This document shows positions 34,085 through 43,228 of a stretch of DNA of 63,512 bases, piece after piece. The notes beneath the pieces were generated by a model. That model was not told the origin of the DNA. It saw only the letters and a list, made by a program, of their open reading frames with translations, and searched no databases. Each line of letters opens with the position of its first letter. Within the stretch, counting starts at the first letter, position 1. The DNA is from Brevundimonas sp. (GTDB lineage Bacteria; Pseudomonadota; Alphaproteobacteria; Caulobacterales; Caulobacteraceae), in the NCBI RefSeq assembly GCF_003248455.1, contig NZ_QFNM01000023.1, positions 1-63,512 on the forward strand. The letters run 5' to 3'. The position numbers and the translations under genes were made by a program.

Positions 34085-35293
34085 ATGGCCGCGATGACCC
34101 TGGTCGAAGACATCTGTCCCGTTCCGAACGTCGTCCGCACCGACATGGATGCGGCGGTGGAAAGCGCGCGGGCGGCGGTCGGCCTGCCGGTCGGGGCGCG
34201 CGTCGTCGCGGCCATGTCGGGCGGCGTGGATTCCACCGTCGTCGCGGCCCTGCTGCACAAGGCGGGCTACGACGTCGTCGGCGTGACCCTGCAGCTCTAC
34301 GACCACGGCGCGGCGCTGAAGAAGAAGGGCGCCTGCTGCGCGGGCCAGGACATCCACGACGCCCGTCTGGCCGCCGACATGATCGGCATCCCCCATTACG
34401 TTCTGGACTACGAGAGCCGGTTCAAGGACGCGGTGATCGACCAGTTCGCCGACAGCTATCTGAAGGGACAGACCCCGGTCCCCTGCATCCGCTGCAATCA
34501 AACCGTGAAGTTCCGCGACCTGCTGGACGTCGCCCGCGACCTGGGCGCGGAGGCGATGGCCACGGGCCACTACGTCCATCGCGCCGCCGTCGGCAACCGC
34601 TCGCAGATGAGGAAGGCGGTCGATCATTCCCGCGACCAGTCCTATTTCCTGTTCGCCACCACCCAGGACCAGCTCGACTACCTCCGCTTTCCGCTGGCCG
34701 ATCTGGAAAAGCCCCAGGTGCGCGGCGTCGCCGCTGAACTGGGGCTGAAGATCGCCGCCAAGCCGGACAGCCAGGACATCTGCTTCGTCCCCTCGGGCGA
34801 CTATCGCACCCTGATCGACCGGCTGCGCCCGCAGGGCCGCGAGGCCGGCGAGATCGTCCACATGGACGGCCGGGTGCTGGGCCGCCACGCCGGCATCACC
34901 GACTACACCATCGGCCAACGCCGGGGCCTGAACGTCGCCGTGGGCGAGCCCCTGTTCGTCACCAGGCTGGATCCCGAGGGCCGCCGGGTCATCGTCGGCC
35001 CGCGCGAGGCCCTGCTGACCGCGGCTCTGACGCTGGAGGAGACCAACTGGCTGGGCGACGAGGCCACCATCGTCGAGGCCGCTGAGGCCGGCGTTCCAGT
35101 CCTGGCCCGTGTCCGCTCCACCCGCCAGCCGTCCCCCGCCCGTCTGACCTTGGTCGACGGCGCGATTTCGGTCGTGTTCGACCAGGGCGAGGAAGGCGTC
35201 GCCCCCGGCCAGGCCTGCGCCCTCTACGATCCCGCCGATCCCGACCGCGTCCTGGGCGGCGGCTTCATCGGCGACACCCGGGCGGCGGCGTAA
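34085..35293 (+). CDS. mnmA: tRNA-specific 2-thiouridylase MnmA
   Basis: MnmA thiolates U34 of tRNA-Lys, -Glu and -Gln. The PP-loop AMSGGVDSTVVAALL is near residue 43-57, catalytic Cys residues lie in PVPCIRCNQTVKF (about 135-147) and in DSQDICFVPSGDY (about 234-246), the second being the acceptor Cys. IGQRRGLNV (about 277) is another family motif. The length of 402 is slightly long because of an N-terminal extension of about 25 residues. An alternative start is ATG 34094. It is monocistronic after the sciP terminator. Confidence 0.93.
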   Translation: MAAMTLVEDICPVPNVVRTDMDAAVESARAAVGLPVGARVVAAMSGGVDSTVVAALLHKAGYDVVGVTLQLYDHGAALKKKGACCAGQDIHDARLAADMIGIPHYVLDYESRFKDAVIDQFADSYLKGQTPVPCIRCNQTVKFRDLLDVARDLGAEAMATGHYVHRAAVGNRSQMRKAVDHSRDQSYFLFATTQDQLDYLRFPLADLEKPQVRGVAAELGLKIAAKPDSQDICFVPSGDYRTLIDRLRPQGREAGEIVHMDGRVLGRHAGITDYTIGQRRGLNVAVGEPLFVTRLDPEGRRVIVGPREALLTAALTLEETNWLGDEATIVEAAEAGVPVLARVRSTRQPSPARLTLVDGAISVVFDQGEEGVAPGQACALYDPADPDRVLGGGFIGDTRAAA

Positions 35294-35490
35294 CCTTGCT
35301 CTAGTCTCCGAAAACTGGGCCGGCCGACATCGACCAACTCAAGTGTGGAGGCCGCGTGGAGATTTGCTGGATTTTTGCGCTATGTTGATCGTCACATCAG
35401 ACATCAAACTTGCATCTGAGTGTCGCGTGGCTGTGAACTGCCTATTGCAATGACGGCGTAATCCCCGGCTCGACTAAGCAGGGGATAAAA

Positions 35491-37851
35491 ATGCATCGTC
35501 AAACCAAACTGCGCCTCCAGCTGATGCTGGGGACCGCGCTTCTCTCCACGCCTGTTTCCGCCCTCGCCCAAACCGCTCCGAGCCAACCCGCTCAAACCCA
35601 GCCTGCCCCGGCGGCCGCCGCCAATGCGCCCGTCGGCCTGGACGACATCGTCGTGACCGCCACCAAGCGGGAAACCAATCTGCAGGACACGCCGATCTCG
35701 ATCTCGGTGCTTGGCTCGGAAGCCCTGGCGAACCGCCACGTCCAGAGCCTGATGGACCTGGCCGACGGCGCCGTGCCGTCCCTGCGCGTCGCCACCTTCG
35801 AGGCCCGCCAGTCCGCCCTGACCATCGGCATCCGCGGCATCGTCCCCAACGACGCCAACCAGCCCGCCCGCGAACAGGGCGTCGGCGTCTATGTCGACGG
35901 CGTCTATCTGGCCCGCCAGCACGGCCTGGCCTCCGCCTTGCTCGACATCGAGCGCGTCGAGGTCCTGAAGGGTCCGCAAGGCACGCTGTTCGGCCGCAAC
36001 ACCGAAGGCGGCGCCCTGTCGCTGGTCACGAAGAAGCCCACGGGCGTCTTCGGCATGCGCGCCGTCGCCGGCGTGGGCAATCTGGACTCCTACAACTCCG
36101 AACTGCACGTCGACTTCCCGGCCCTGGGCGACTTCGCCTTCAAGGTCGACGGCGTGATCCAGGTTCAAGGCCCCGTCACCAAGAATATCCTTCCGGGCGA
36201 GGAAGGCTTTGGCCAGTACGACCGTCGCGGCCTGCGCTTCCAGACCCGCTGGACCCCGAGCGACGACTTCACCGCCACCCTGGCCGCCGACATCGGCAAG
36301 GACAAGAACACCCCGTTCTACAGCCAACTGCTGAACTTCAACCCGAACGGCCTGCCGGTCGTGCCGTGGACTTCGACCACCGTTCCCTCGGGCAGCATCC
36401 GCGACCTGGCGCCGATCGTTCAGGTCGAAGGCTCCGAGCGCATGACGCAGGCCGACATCGGCGTGCCTCAGCAATGGAGCGTCGACGACACGCGCGGCGT
36501 CGATCTGCACCTGTCGTATCGCCCGAACGACTCTCTGGAAATCCGCTCGATCACCGCCTATCGCGACCTGGACGTCGAGCAGTACGACAACATCGCCGGC
36601 GCGCACCGTCCGCCGGTCGTGGGTCCGAACGGCAACTTCAGCCGCTACTCGCTGGCCGGCTTCTGGCAGCATCAGTTCAGCCAGGAACTGCAGGCCGTCG
36701 GTTCGCTGGGCGACAGCATCGACTACGTCGGCGGCGTCTTCTACTTCAAGGAGACGGTGTCCGACGACGCCTCGACGCCGTCGACCAACCGCTGGAACGC
36801 CGACGGCACGGGCTACACCATCCTCGATCCGACCCCGACCATCCGGGGCTTCCGCTCTCTGGACCGCAAGTCGACGGCCCACTCGGAGTCGAAGGCCGTC
36901 TATGGTCAGGCGACCTGGACCCCGGCGCAGATGCAGGCTCTGCACCTGACGGTCGGCGGCCGCTACACCTGGGACGACAAAGACGGCACGCTGGAGCTGA
37001 TCAACAACAAGCTGCCGGTCTACGCCGGCGTGACGGGCGAGCTTCACTTCGCCACCTCGGTCGACCGCTTCGATCCGCTGGTCACTCTGGCCTATGATCT
37101 GAGCGACAACGTCAACGTCTACGGCAAATATTCGACCGGCTATCGCGCCGGCGGCGCGTCCTCGCGTTCGCTCAGCTACCGCTCGTTCGATCCCGAGGAG
37201 GTCAAGGCCTACGAACTGGGCCTGAAGAGCGACCTGTTCGATCGCCGCGTCCGTCTGAACGCCGCCATCTACCAGATGGACCGCACCGACAGCCAGATCG
37301 ACTTCAGCTATGTGGAAGACGGCGGTCGCAACACGCTGGACACGATGAACGCCGAAGGCACGACCAAGATTCGCGGCGTGGAGCTGGAAGGTCAGTTCCG
37401 AGCGACCGAGAACCTGACCCTGTCGGCCGGTTATGCCTTCACCGACATTTCGATCCCGGATGCGGTGAACCCCAGAACGGGCACGAGCCAGCCGGTTTTC
37501 ATCATCTACACGCCGGAAAACGCGGCCAACGTCGCCGCCGATTGGTCTTCGCCCTTCATGGGCGGCACGCTGAAGGCGCACATCGACGCCAACTACGCCG
37601 ATGCGACCCACAGCTTCGAGCAATACGCCGTCAAGAACGACTCCTCGTTCATCGTGAACGCCCGGGTCGCGGTCGCCGACATCCAGACCGGCGCCGGCGG
37701 TCCCCTGCTGGAAGTGGCCCTCTGGTCGCGCAACCTTCTGGACGAGACCTATGTCTACCGTCGGGATCCGGCCAACCGGAACACCCTGGGCGACTACGGC
37801 AACTTCAACAATCCGCGCACCTTCGGCATCGAACTGCGCGCCTCTTACTGA
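35491..37851 (+). CDS. TonB-dependent outer-membrane receptor
   Basis: The 786-residue protein has a Sec signal (about residues 1-26, ending SALAQ), a Pro/Ala/Gln-rich stretch, then a TonB box-like DDIVVTATKRETNLQDTPIS (about 51-70), the plug domain (VDGVYLARQHG, IERVEVLKGPQGTLFGRN, about 150-172) and a beta-barrel ending in GIELRASY with a terminal aromatic residue. It belongs to the large Caulobacterales set of receptors with a DIVVTA box. No substrate can be named. No transport genes flank it; a phosphorylation-deficient response regulator follows after a terminator. Confidence 0.9.
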   Translation: MHRQTKLRLQLMLGTALLSTPVSALAQTAPSQPAQTQPAPAAAANAPVGLDDIVVTATKRETNLQDTPISISVLGSEALANRHVQSLMDLADGAVPSLRVATFEARQSALTIGIRGIVPNDANQPAREQGVGVYVDGVYLARQHGLASALLDIERVEVLKGPQGTLFGRNTEGGALSLVTKKPTGVFGMRAVAGVGNLDSYNSELHVDFPALGDFAFKVDGVIQVQGPVTKNILPGEEGFGQYDRRGLRFQTRWTPSDDFTATLAADIGKDKNTPFYSQLLNFNPNGLPVVPWTSTTVPSGSIRDLAPIVQVEGSERMTQADIGVPQQWSVDDTRGVDLHLSYRPNDSLEIRSITAYRDLDVEQYDNIAGAHRPPVVGPNGNFSRYSLAGFWQHQFSQELQAVGSLGDSIDYVGGVFYFKETVSDDASTPSTNRWNADGTGYTILDPTPTIRGFRSLDRKSTAHSESKAVYGQATWTPAQMQALHLTVGGRYTWDDKDGTLELINNKLPVYAGVTGELHFATSVDRFDPLVTLAYDLSDNVNVYGKYSTGYRAGGASSRSLSYRSFDPEEVKAYELGLKSDLFDRRVRLNAAIYQMDRTDSQIDFSYVEDGGRNTLDTMNAEGTTKIRGVELEGQFRATENLTLSAGYAFTDISIPDAVNPRTGTSQPVFIIYTPENAANVAADWSSPFMGGTLKAHIDANYADATHSFEQYAVKNDSSFIVNARVAVADIQTGAGGPLLEVALWSRNLLDETYVYRRDPANRNTLGDYGNFNNPRTFGIELRASY

Positions 37852-37873
37852 TCCTCCCCGAGGCTCGAAACTG

Positions 37874-37903
37874 GCCCCTCTCGCTCGTCGAGAGGGGCTT
37901 TTT
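37874..37903 (+). terminator. Rho-independent terminator after the TonB receptor
   Basis: GCCCCTCTCG (37874-37883) pairs exactly with CGAGAGGGGC (37889-37898), followed by TTTTT. Confidence 0.85.
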
Positions 37904-38011
37904 CGCATGGTTCGTGAAGCCTTTGCGACGCGCCGATGAAACTTGTCCGAAGGCGTACGGTTTTTCTGGATTTTGCGGCGGACGCCGGTCATGGCGGCGA
38001 ACGGAGGCGCC

Positions 38012-38701
38012 ATGAGCAGCTTGATCCTGATCGCCGATGAAGACCGCGAAGGCGCCGATGCGCTGGATGTCGTCCTGCGCCGCGAGGGCCTGCGCACCGT
38101 CGTCGTCGAGGACGGCCAGCAGGCCATCGACATCCACGCCGCCCTGAAGCCGGACCTGGTGCTGCTGGGCGTCGCCCTGCCCGTGCGCGACGGCTGGGAC
38201 GTGCTGGGCGAACTGCGGCGGCTCGGCGAGACGCCGGTCGTCATGATCGGCGCCGACGGCCAGCCCCGCCAACGGCTTCATGCGCTGCGGATCGGGGCCG
38301 ACGACCACCTGGCCCGGCCGGTCGATCCCATCGAGGTCGCGGCCCGCGTTCAATCGCTCCTGCGTCGTTCTGGCGGCGGCCGCGCCGCCAAGGTGCTGCG
38401 CGTCGGGCCGCTGGAGGTCCAGCTGGAGAACTATATGGCGGCGGTGCTCACCGCCGAAGGGCGCCGACGGCTGGACCTGACGCTGACCGAATTCCGCATC
38501 CTGGCCCATATGGCGCGAACGCCGCTGCGCGTCTTCAGCCGTGCGGAAATCATGCAGGCCTGTTTCGCCAATCAGACGGTTCTGGAGCGCACCATCGACA
38601 GCCACGTCAGCCACCTGCGCCGCAAGCTGGAGGGCGCCGATGCCGCCGGCCTGCTGACCAATGTGCGCGGCGTCGGCTATCGCCTGGAGGCGGAGGCCTG
38701 A
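38012..38701 (+). CDS. OmpR-family regulator with a degenerate receiver domain
   Basis: The start at ATG 38012 has ACGGAGG upstream. Residues 1-118 form a receiver fold (LILIADEDREGADAL), but the phospho-acceptor position reads LVLLGVALP, with Gly in place of Asp. The switch Thr region is VVMIGADG, and the conserved Lys is Arg (HLARPVDP). The C-terminal winged helix (about 130-229) is intact: LTLTEFRILAHMARTPLRVFSR and HVSHLRRKLEG, ending in VRGVGYRL. So it should bind DNA without canonical phosphorylation. No histidine kinase is adjacent. It lies 160 bases after the TonB receptor. Confidence 0.85.
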   Translation: MSSLILIADEDREGADALDVVLRREGLRTVVVEDGQQAIDIHAALKPDLVLLGVALPVRDGWDVLGELRRLGETPVVMIGADGQPRQRLHALRIGADDHLARPVDPIEVAARVQSLLRRSGGGRAAKVLRVGPLEVQLENYMAAVLTAEGRRRLDLTLTEFRILAHMARTPLRVFSRAEIMQACFANQTVLERTIDSHVSHLRRKLEGADAAGLLTNVRGVGYRLEAEA

Positions 38702-38705
38702 ACGC

Positions 38706-39194
38706 CTAGGCGGCTTCCGTGGGCATCACGTCGCCGACCGTGGGCCGGTTTTCGGCGCGGGTCAGCTTGATGTCGCGCGGCTTGACGATCTCGTTGCAGC
38801 AACCGCAGGCGATACGGGGCGTCAGAGTGTGGCCGCAGGTCTGGTGAACCATGTCGATGCCGCTGTCGGCGTCGCCATAGACGTGTTTGGCGCCCCAGCC
38901 GTGCAGCGTCACCAGAACGCCGTACAGGTCCTTGCCCTTGGAAGTCAGCACATATTCATTGCGCGGCGGGCGCTCGGAATAGAGGCGCGGTTCCAGCACC
39001 CCGTGCTGGACCAGGCTTTTCAGGCGGGCGGCCAGGACGTTGCGCGCCACGCCCAGGTTCTCCTGCCACTGTTCGAAACGGCTGACGCCGTTGAAGGCGT
39101 CACGGATGACCAGCAGGGTCCACGGATCGCCGATCACCTCCAGCGTGGCGGCGATGGAGCAGCTCTGGCGGCTATAGTCGGCGGTGCGTCCCAT
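38706..39194 (-). CDS. HxlR-family transcriptional regulator with C-terminal Cys cluster
   Basis: The first 105 residues are an HxlR winged helix (CSIAATLEVIGDPWTLLVIRD, split as CSIAATLEVIG and DPWTLLVIRDAF; LAARLKSLVQHGVLEPRLY). The Cys before ATLEVIGDPW is the redox Cys found in some HxlR members. The C-terminal 55 residues carry CGHTLTPRIACGCC, a possible zinc or redox site. It is divergent from the thioesterase gene at 39402 and likely to act there, which is inferred from position only. Confidence 0.85.
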   Translation of the reverse strand: MGRTADYSRQSCSIAATLEVIGDPWTLLVIRDAFNGVSRFEQWQENLGVARNVLAARLKSLVQHGVLEPRLYSERPPRNEYVLTSKGKDLYGVLVTLHGWGAKHVYGDADSGIDMVHQTCGHTLTPRIACGCCNEIVKPRDIKLTRAENRPTVGDVMPTEAA

Positions 39195-39401
39195 GGACGA
39201 GAAAGTGACCCCGCGTCAGCCGTTTGGCAAGGGTTGCGAATCCGAACGCATAGAGTAAGTCTTGTTTGGCAACGGACGTGCAGGCCTGATGGTTCGTCGG
39301 CCTTGTTCCTTGACTGGCGGAGGCTCAGGTCAGACTCCCAAATGCCGTGATCGAACGATCGGGGGCTTCCGCCGACTTTCCACCTGCCGCAGGATCGCGC
39401 C

Positions 39402-40262
39402 ATGACCGACGCTGTTCAATCGCCCGTCTCGCTCGACGCCGCCCTGAGGTTCAAGACGTTGGACGACGGCGGCCTGTCGGCGCCGGTCCCGGGCCATTTC
39501 TCGAACGGCCCCGCCGCGCTGCCGCCGGAAAAAGGGTTTCCGTTCGGCGGCCTGCTGGCGGCGCTGTGCGCCCGATCCATGCGTCAGGGGCTGTCTGTGG
39601 CCGCGCCGCTTCGGTCGCTGTCGGTCCAGTATCTGTCGGCGGCGGCCTTCGACGAACAGATCGCCTTCCACCCGCGCCTGCTGCGCGGCGGACGCAACGT
39701 CGTCTATGCGGCGGTCGAGGCCGAGCAGGCCGGTCGCCTGACCCATCACGCCACCGGAACCTACGGGCTGGACGCCCAGACGCCCGCTGTCTCGCCGCTG
39801 CACGCCCCGCCGCCGGCTCTGGGCGGGCTGGACCCCAGGGCCACGATCCATGGCCCGATGGCCCCGCGTTTTTCTCGGCACGTCGAATATCGGTTCGACG
39901 GGGGCCCCAACATCCTGGGCGGCAACGCCGGCAGGGCGGCGGTGGAGCGGACCTGGATGCGGATGGCGGATCGGCGTCCGCTGGACGAGGTCGGACTGTG
40001 CTATCTGCTGGACGCCCTCTATCCCCCGGCATGGACCCTGTCGAAGACGCCGGCGGCCATGACGACGGTGGACCTGCGCATCGACATCCTGACCGATCCG
40101 ACGCCGGAGAACGCCCCGGACGGCTGGGCCTTCTTCGAGTTTCGGATGCTGGACCTCGGCCTGGGCTGGACGGTGGACGAGGCGGCGGCCTGGGGGGCGG
40201 ACGGGACGCCGCTGGCCCTGTCGCGACAGCGGCGAAAACTGCTGCCGCAAAGAAAGGCCTGA
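39402..40262 (+). CDS. TesB-like double hot-dog acyl-CoA thioesterase
   Basis: The 286-residue protein shows a two-domain hot-dog pattern: HFSNGPAALPPEKGFPFGGLLAAL (about 31-54) with the glycine-rich helix turn and RSLSVQYLSAAAFDEQIAF, then a second domain ending TTVDLRIDILTD. Such enzymes hydrolyse acyl-CoA thioesters. Catalytic residues (Asp, Gln/Thr) cannot be placed with certainty. It is divergent from an HxlR regulator and followed by a small lipoprotein and an alpha/beta hydrolase. Confidence 0.7.
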   Translation: MTDAVQSPVSLDAALRFKTLDDGGLSAPVPGHFSNGPAALPPEKGFPFGGLLAALCARSMRQGLSVAAPLRSLSVQYLSAAAFDEQIAFHPRLLRGGRNVVYAAVEAEQAGRLTHHATGTYGLDAQTPAVSPLHAPPPALGGLDPRATIHGPMAPRFSRHVEYRFDGGPNILGGNAGRAAVERTWMRMADRRPLDEVGLCYLLDALYPPAWTLSKTPAAMTTVDLRIDILTDPTPENAPDGWAFFEFRMLDLGLGWTVDEAAAWGADGTPLALSRQRRKLLPQRKA

Positions 40263-40319
40263 AGTCGGCCTCCATTCATGCTTATCAGCGACTATTCAAA
40301 GTCTCTGGAGTCCCGCTGC

Positions 40320-40598
40320 ATGAGTCGTCGAAATCCCCTTCTCGACCTGGGTCGGATCGCCGTCGCCGCGATGGGCTGCCTGATGCTTCAGGGCTGCCTG
40401 GTCGGGGCCGTCGCCGGGGGGACCGCCGCCGTCGTGGGCGGCACGGCCAAGGCCACGGGGGCGGTCGTCGGCGCCGGTTTCGACGCCGTCACCACCTCCG
40501 ACGAGGAAACCCGGCTGAAACGCGAACGCGAGCAACGCGACTATGAGCGTGAACAGCGCCGCTGCGAACAGCGGCGGCGCCAGGGACGGCCCTGTTGA
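40320..40598 (+). CDS. Small predicted lipoprotein (92 aa)
   Basis: Start ATG 40320 is chosen over ATG 40278 because it gives a clean lipoprotein signal with lipobox LQGC at about residue 26 (LMLQGCLVGAVAGG). After a Gly/Ala/Val-rich segment the C-terminus is highly charged (REREQRDYEREQRRCEQRRR). The combination is common in unknown proteobacterial lipoproteins; function unknown. It ends five bases before the hydrolase start. Confidence 0.65.
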   Translation: MSRRNPLLDLGRIAVAAMGCLMLQGCLVGAVAGGTAAVVGGTAKATGAVVGAGFDAVTTSDEETRLKREREQRDYEREQRRCEQRRRQGRPC

Positions 40599-40602
40599 CG
40601 CC

Positions 40603-41295
40603 ATGACCCCGATCCTCTTGATACCCGGCCTGATCTGCACGGCCGAGCTGTTCGTCCCCCAGTTGCCGGCCCTGTGGACGCACGGTCCCGTCACCGTCGC
40701 CTCGACGCTGGAGGGCGAGACGATGGCGCATATGGCCGCCGCCGTCCTGCGCGACGCCCCGCCCCGCTTCGCCCTGGGCGGGCTGTCCATGGGCGGCTAT
40801 GTGGCGCTGGAGATTCTGCGCCAGGCGCCGGACCGCGTGGTCAGGCTGGCGCTCATGGACACCACCGCGCGACCGGATGCTCCCGAACAGAGCCGTCTGC
40901 GCCGCGCCATGATCGAGAAGGCGGTCAGTGGCGGCTATGACGACGTCCTGGCCCAGACAATTCCAAACCTCGTTCACCCCAGCCGCCGCGACGACGCCGA
41001 ATTGATCGGGACGCAGACGCGGATGGGCCGGTCGGTGGGGGTCGAGGGCTTCGTGCGCCAGCAGACGGCCATCATGAACCGGATCGACAGCCGCCCCTTC
41101 CTGTCCGCCATCGCGGCGCCGACCCTGGCGCTTGTCGGAGACAAGGACGCCTTGACCCCGCCCGACCGCGCGCAGGAAATGGCCGACGCCATTCCCGACG
41201 CCCGTCTGGTCGTCGTGCCGGAGTGCGGCCACATCTCCACTCTGGAACGGCCCGAGGCGGTCAACGCCGCCCTGGTCCAATGGCTGTCGGCCTAA
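40603..41295 (+). CDS. Alpha/beta-hydrolase fold protein
   Basis: The 230-residue protein starts at ATG 40603 (the upstream extension is the tail of the lipoprotein region). The oxyanion loop LLIPGLICTAE, nucleophile elbow GLSMGGYVAL (Ser about 64), acid region LVGDKDALTPP (Asp about 184) and His region ECGHISTLERP (His about 209) form a complete catalytic triad. The substrate is unknown; the layout resembles carboxylesterases and 3-oxoadipate enol-lactonase-like enzymes. It is convergent with queD. Confidence 0.82.
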   Translation: MTPILLIPGLICTAELFVPQLPALWTHGPVTVASTLEGETMAHMAAAVLRDAPPRFALGGLSMGGYVALEILRQAPDRVVRLALMDTTARPDAPEQSRLRRAMIEKAVSGGYDDVLAQTIPNLVHPSRRDDAELIGTQTRMGRSVGVEGFVRQQTAIMNRIDSRPFLSAIAAPTLALVGDKDALTPPDRAQEMADAIPDARLVVVPECGHISTLERPEAVNAALVQWLSA

Positions 41296-41660
41296 AGGCT
41301 CAGGACACACCGCTCGTTTATCGTCGGGCGCGCCACCTGCACCCGGCACAGGCCCGGCCAGGCGGGCTTCAGCGTCTTGGCGAACCACAGGCACAGATTT
41401 TCCAGGCTGGGCAGCTCCAGCCCCTCGTGCTCGTTGAGCATGCCGTGGTCCAGCTGCTGCGCCGCCGCCCTCAGCGCTCGGTCCAGCGCGCCCAGGTCCG
41501 CGACCCAGTTGTGCTCGGCGTCCAGGGTCTCGGACCGGATCGTCGCCTCGACCGTGAAGGAATGGCCGTGAACGCGGCGATAGATGCTGCCTTCGGGCTC
41601 GTTGGGGAAATGGTGAGCGGCGTCGAACGTCGCCTGTTTGGTGATCTCGAAGACGGGCAT
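41292..41660 (-). CDS. queD: QueD-like 6-carboxytetrahydropterin synthase, catalytic Cys missing
   Basis: This 122-residue protein has the zinc ligands FDAAHHF (about 9-15) and VHGHSF (about 28-33) and the LDHGMLNE motif (about 69-76) of the QueD/PTPS fold. In E. coli QueD the catalytic Cys lies four residues before HGH (KCGRLHGH); here that position is Tyr (IYRRVHGH). The conserved C-terminal Glu motif is also altered (VARPTINE). Its operon with queE and queC points to queuosine synthesis, but the chemistry may rest on other residues. It overlaps queE by one base. Confidence 0.85.
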   Translation of the reverse strand: MPVFEITKQATFDAAHHFPNEPEGSIYRRVHGHSFTVEATIRSETLDAEHNWVADLGALDRALRAAAQQLDHGMLNEHEGLELPSLENLCLWFAKTLKPAWPGLCRVQVARPTINERCVLSL

Positions 41661-42295
41661 TAGCGGACGCCGATATATTTGTGGGTCTGGACGCTGAGGC
41701 GCCACTGGGGATGGGTCAGGCAGTATTCGATGGCGGCGGCGGTGTTCTCCGCCTGGTCGGGACCATCCAGGGGCTGCAGCCAGAATCGCTCGAAATCGAG
41801 GTGTTCGAACCGCTCCGGCATGGCCTTGGCCTGCGGATAGACCAGCTTCAGTTCCTGGCCCTTGATCTGGATCACCTCTGCGTCCGCCTTGGGACTGACG
41901 CAGACCCAGTCGATCCCATCAGGCGCCTCAAGCGTGCCGTTGCTTTCGATGGCGATCTCGAATCCGCGCGTCTTCAAGGCCGCGATCAGCGCCGCGTCCA
42001 GTTGCAGCAGGGGTTCGCCCCCGGTGCAGACCACCAGTTTCGGATCGCCCTGGCGCCCTCGCCACATCGCCGCGACGTGGTCGGCCAACAGGTCCGGCGT
42101 CTTGAACTTGCCGCCCCCGCCGCCGTCGACGCCGACGAAATCCGTATCGCAGAAGGTGCAGACGGCCGTCTCCCGGTCCTGCTCGCGCCCGCTCCACAGA
42201 TTGCAGCCGGAAAAGCGCAGGAAGACCGCAGGCCGCCCCGCCTGCCCTCCCTCGCCCTGGACCGTCAGGAAGACTTCCTTCGCCGAATAGGTCAC
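41660..42295 (-). CDS. queE: 7-carboxy-7-deazaguanine synthase QueE
   Basis: QueE is a radical SAM enzyme that makes 7-carboxy-7-deazaguanine. The start is set at GTG 42295, which overlaps the queC stop (GTGA) and gives the usual beginning VTYSAKEVFLTVQGEG; ATG 42310 is possible. The cluster motif is CNLWSGREQDRETAVC followed by TFC, the CX14CX2C type. TGGEPLLQLD (about 90) is the SAM-binding glycine motif, and SPKAD is near the middle. At 211 residues it is of normal length. Confidence 0.9.
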   Translation of the reverse strand: MTYSAKEVFLTVQGEGGQAGRPAVFLRFSGCNLWSGREQDRETAVCTFCDTDFVGVDGGGGGKFKTPDLLADHVAAMWRGRQGDPKLVVCTGGEPLLQLDAALIAALKTRGFEIAIESNGTLEAPDGIDWVCVSPKADAEVIQIKGQELKLVYPQAKAMPERFEHLDFERFWLQPLDGPDQAENTAAAIEYCLTHPQWRLSVQTHKYIGVR

Positions 42296-43035
42296 TTGGC
42301 GGCGGCCCATTCCTGGTATCCGGCCTCACGCAGTTCGCACGCCGGACATTCGCCGCAGCCATAACCCCAGACGTGCCGATGGGCCCGGTCGCCCCGATAG
42401 CAGGTGTGGCTGTCCTCGACGATCAACCGCACCAGAGGCTCGCCCCCGATCCGATCCGCCAGTTCCCACGTCTGGGCCTTGGTCAGCCACATCAGCGGCG
42501 TGTCGATGATCACCGGCTTGTCCAGCCCCAGCGACAGGGCCCGCGCCATGGCCTCCATCGTTTCGTGGCGGCAATCGGGATAGCCGGAAAAGTCGGTCTC
42601 GCACATGCCGCCGACCAGAACCTCCAGCCCGCGCCGGTCCGCCAGGGCCGCCGCCGCGACCAGGAAGATCAGATTTCGGCCGGGCACGAAGGTCGTCGGC
42701 AGGCCGCGCGCGTCCATCTCGATCTTGCGGTCGGCGGTCAGGGCGCTGTCGGCGATCCGCCCATAGCCGGTCAGGTCCACCACATGATCCTCGCCCAGAC
42801 GGCTGGCGTATTGCGGCAGGGCCTTGGTCATGCCGGCGCGCACGGCTTGGCGAGCCTGCATCTCCACGACATGGCGCTGGCCATAGTCGAAACCGACCGT
42901 CTCGACCCGGTCGAACCGTTCCAGCGCCCAGGCCAGGCAGGTGGCGCTGTCCTGCCCGCCCGAAAACAGGACGAGCGCCGTCTTCTGCGCGATCTGTTCG
43001 GCGGTTGGAACGGTCTTTTCCAGGATAGCGCTCAT
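42292..43035 (-). CDS. queC: 7-cyano-7-deazaguanine synthase QueC
   Basis: QueC converts 7-carboxy-7-deazaguanine to preQ0 using ATP and ammonia. The 247-residue protein has the PP-loop ALVLFSGGQDSATCLAWAL (about 19-37) and a C-terminal zinc site CYRGDRAHRHVWGYGCGECPACELR (shortened: CYRGD, GYGCGECPAC). It is the first gene of queC-queE-queD. No preQ1 riboswitch is visible in the leader. queA lies at 54077. Confidence 0.93.
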   Translation of the reverse strand: MSAILEKTVPTAEQIAQKTALVLFSGGQDSATCLAWALERFDRVETVGFDYGQRHVVEMQARQAVRAGMTKALPQYASRLGEDHVVDLTGYGRIADSALTADRKIEMDARGLPTTFVPGRNLIFLVAAAALADRRGLEVLVGGMCETDFSGYPDCRHETMEAMARALSLGLDKPVIIDTPLMWLTKAQTWELADRIGGEPLVRLIVEDSHTCYRGDRAHRHVWGYGCGECPACELREAGYQEWAAAK

Positions 43036-43228
43036 GGTGAATCTGCGGTCGGCCGGTCGGCCGCGCGCATGCGTGAAAGAGATGAAGACCCCAGGGTCGG
43101 GCGCGCCTCATACACCAGATGCGCCGCAGGGGCAAAAAAGGCGGATTCGCGTCGCCCCTGTCGCAGCTTAACCAATCCGCAAGCGATTTCTGGCCTAAGT
43201 CCCCGGAGAGTATGGAGTTCCGGGCAGT

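Noticed and set aside
35404..38244. Very long minus-strand open frame (946 codons) opposite the TonB receptor
   Set aside because: It is antisense to a well-conserved receptor and a regulator, has Arg/Gly/Asp-rich composition typical of high-G+C shadow frames, and shows no domain.
43036..43228. preQ1 riboswitch in front of queC
   Set aside because: I could not find a preQ1 aptamer pattern in the leader; only a possible CtrA half site for the divergent kinase.
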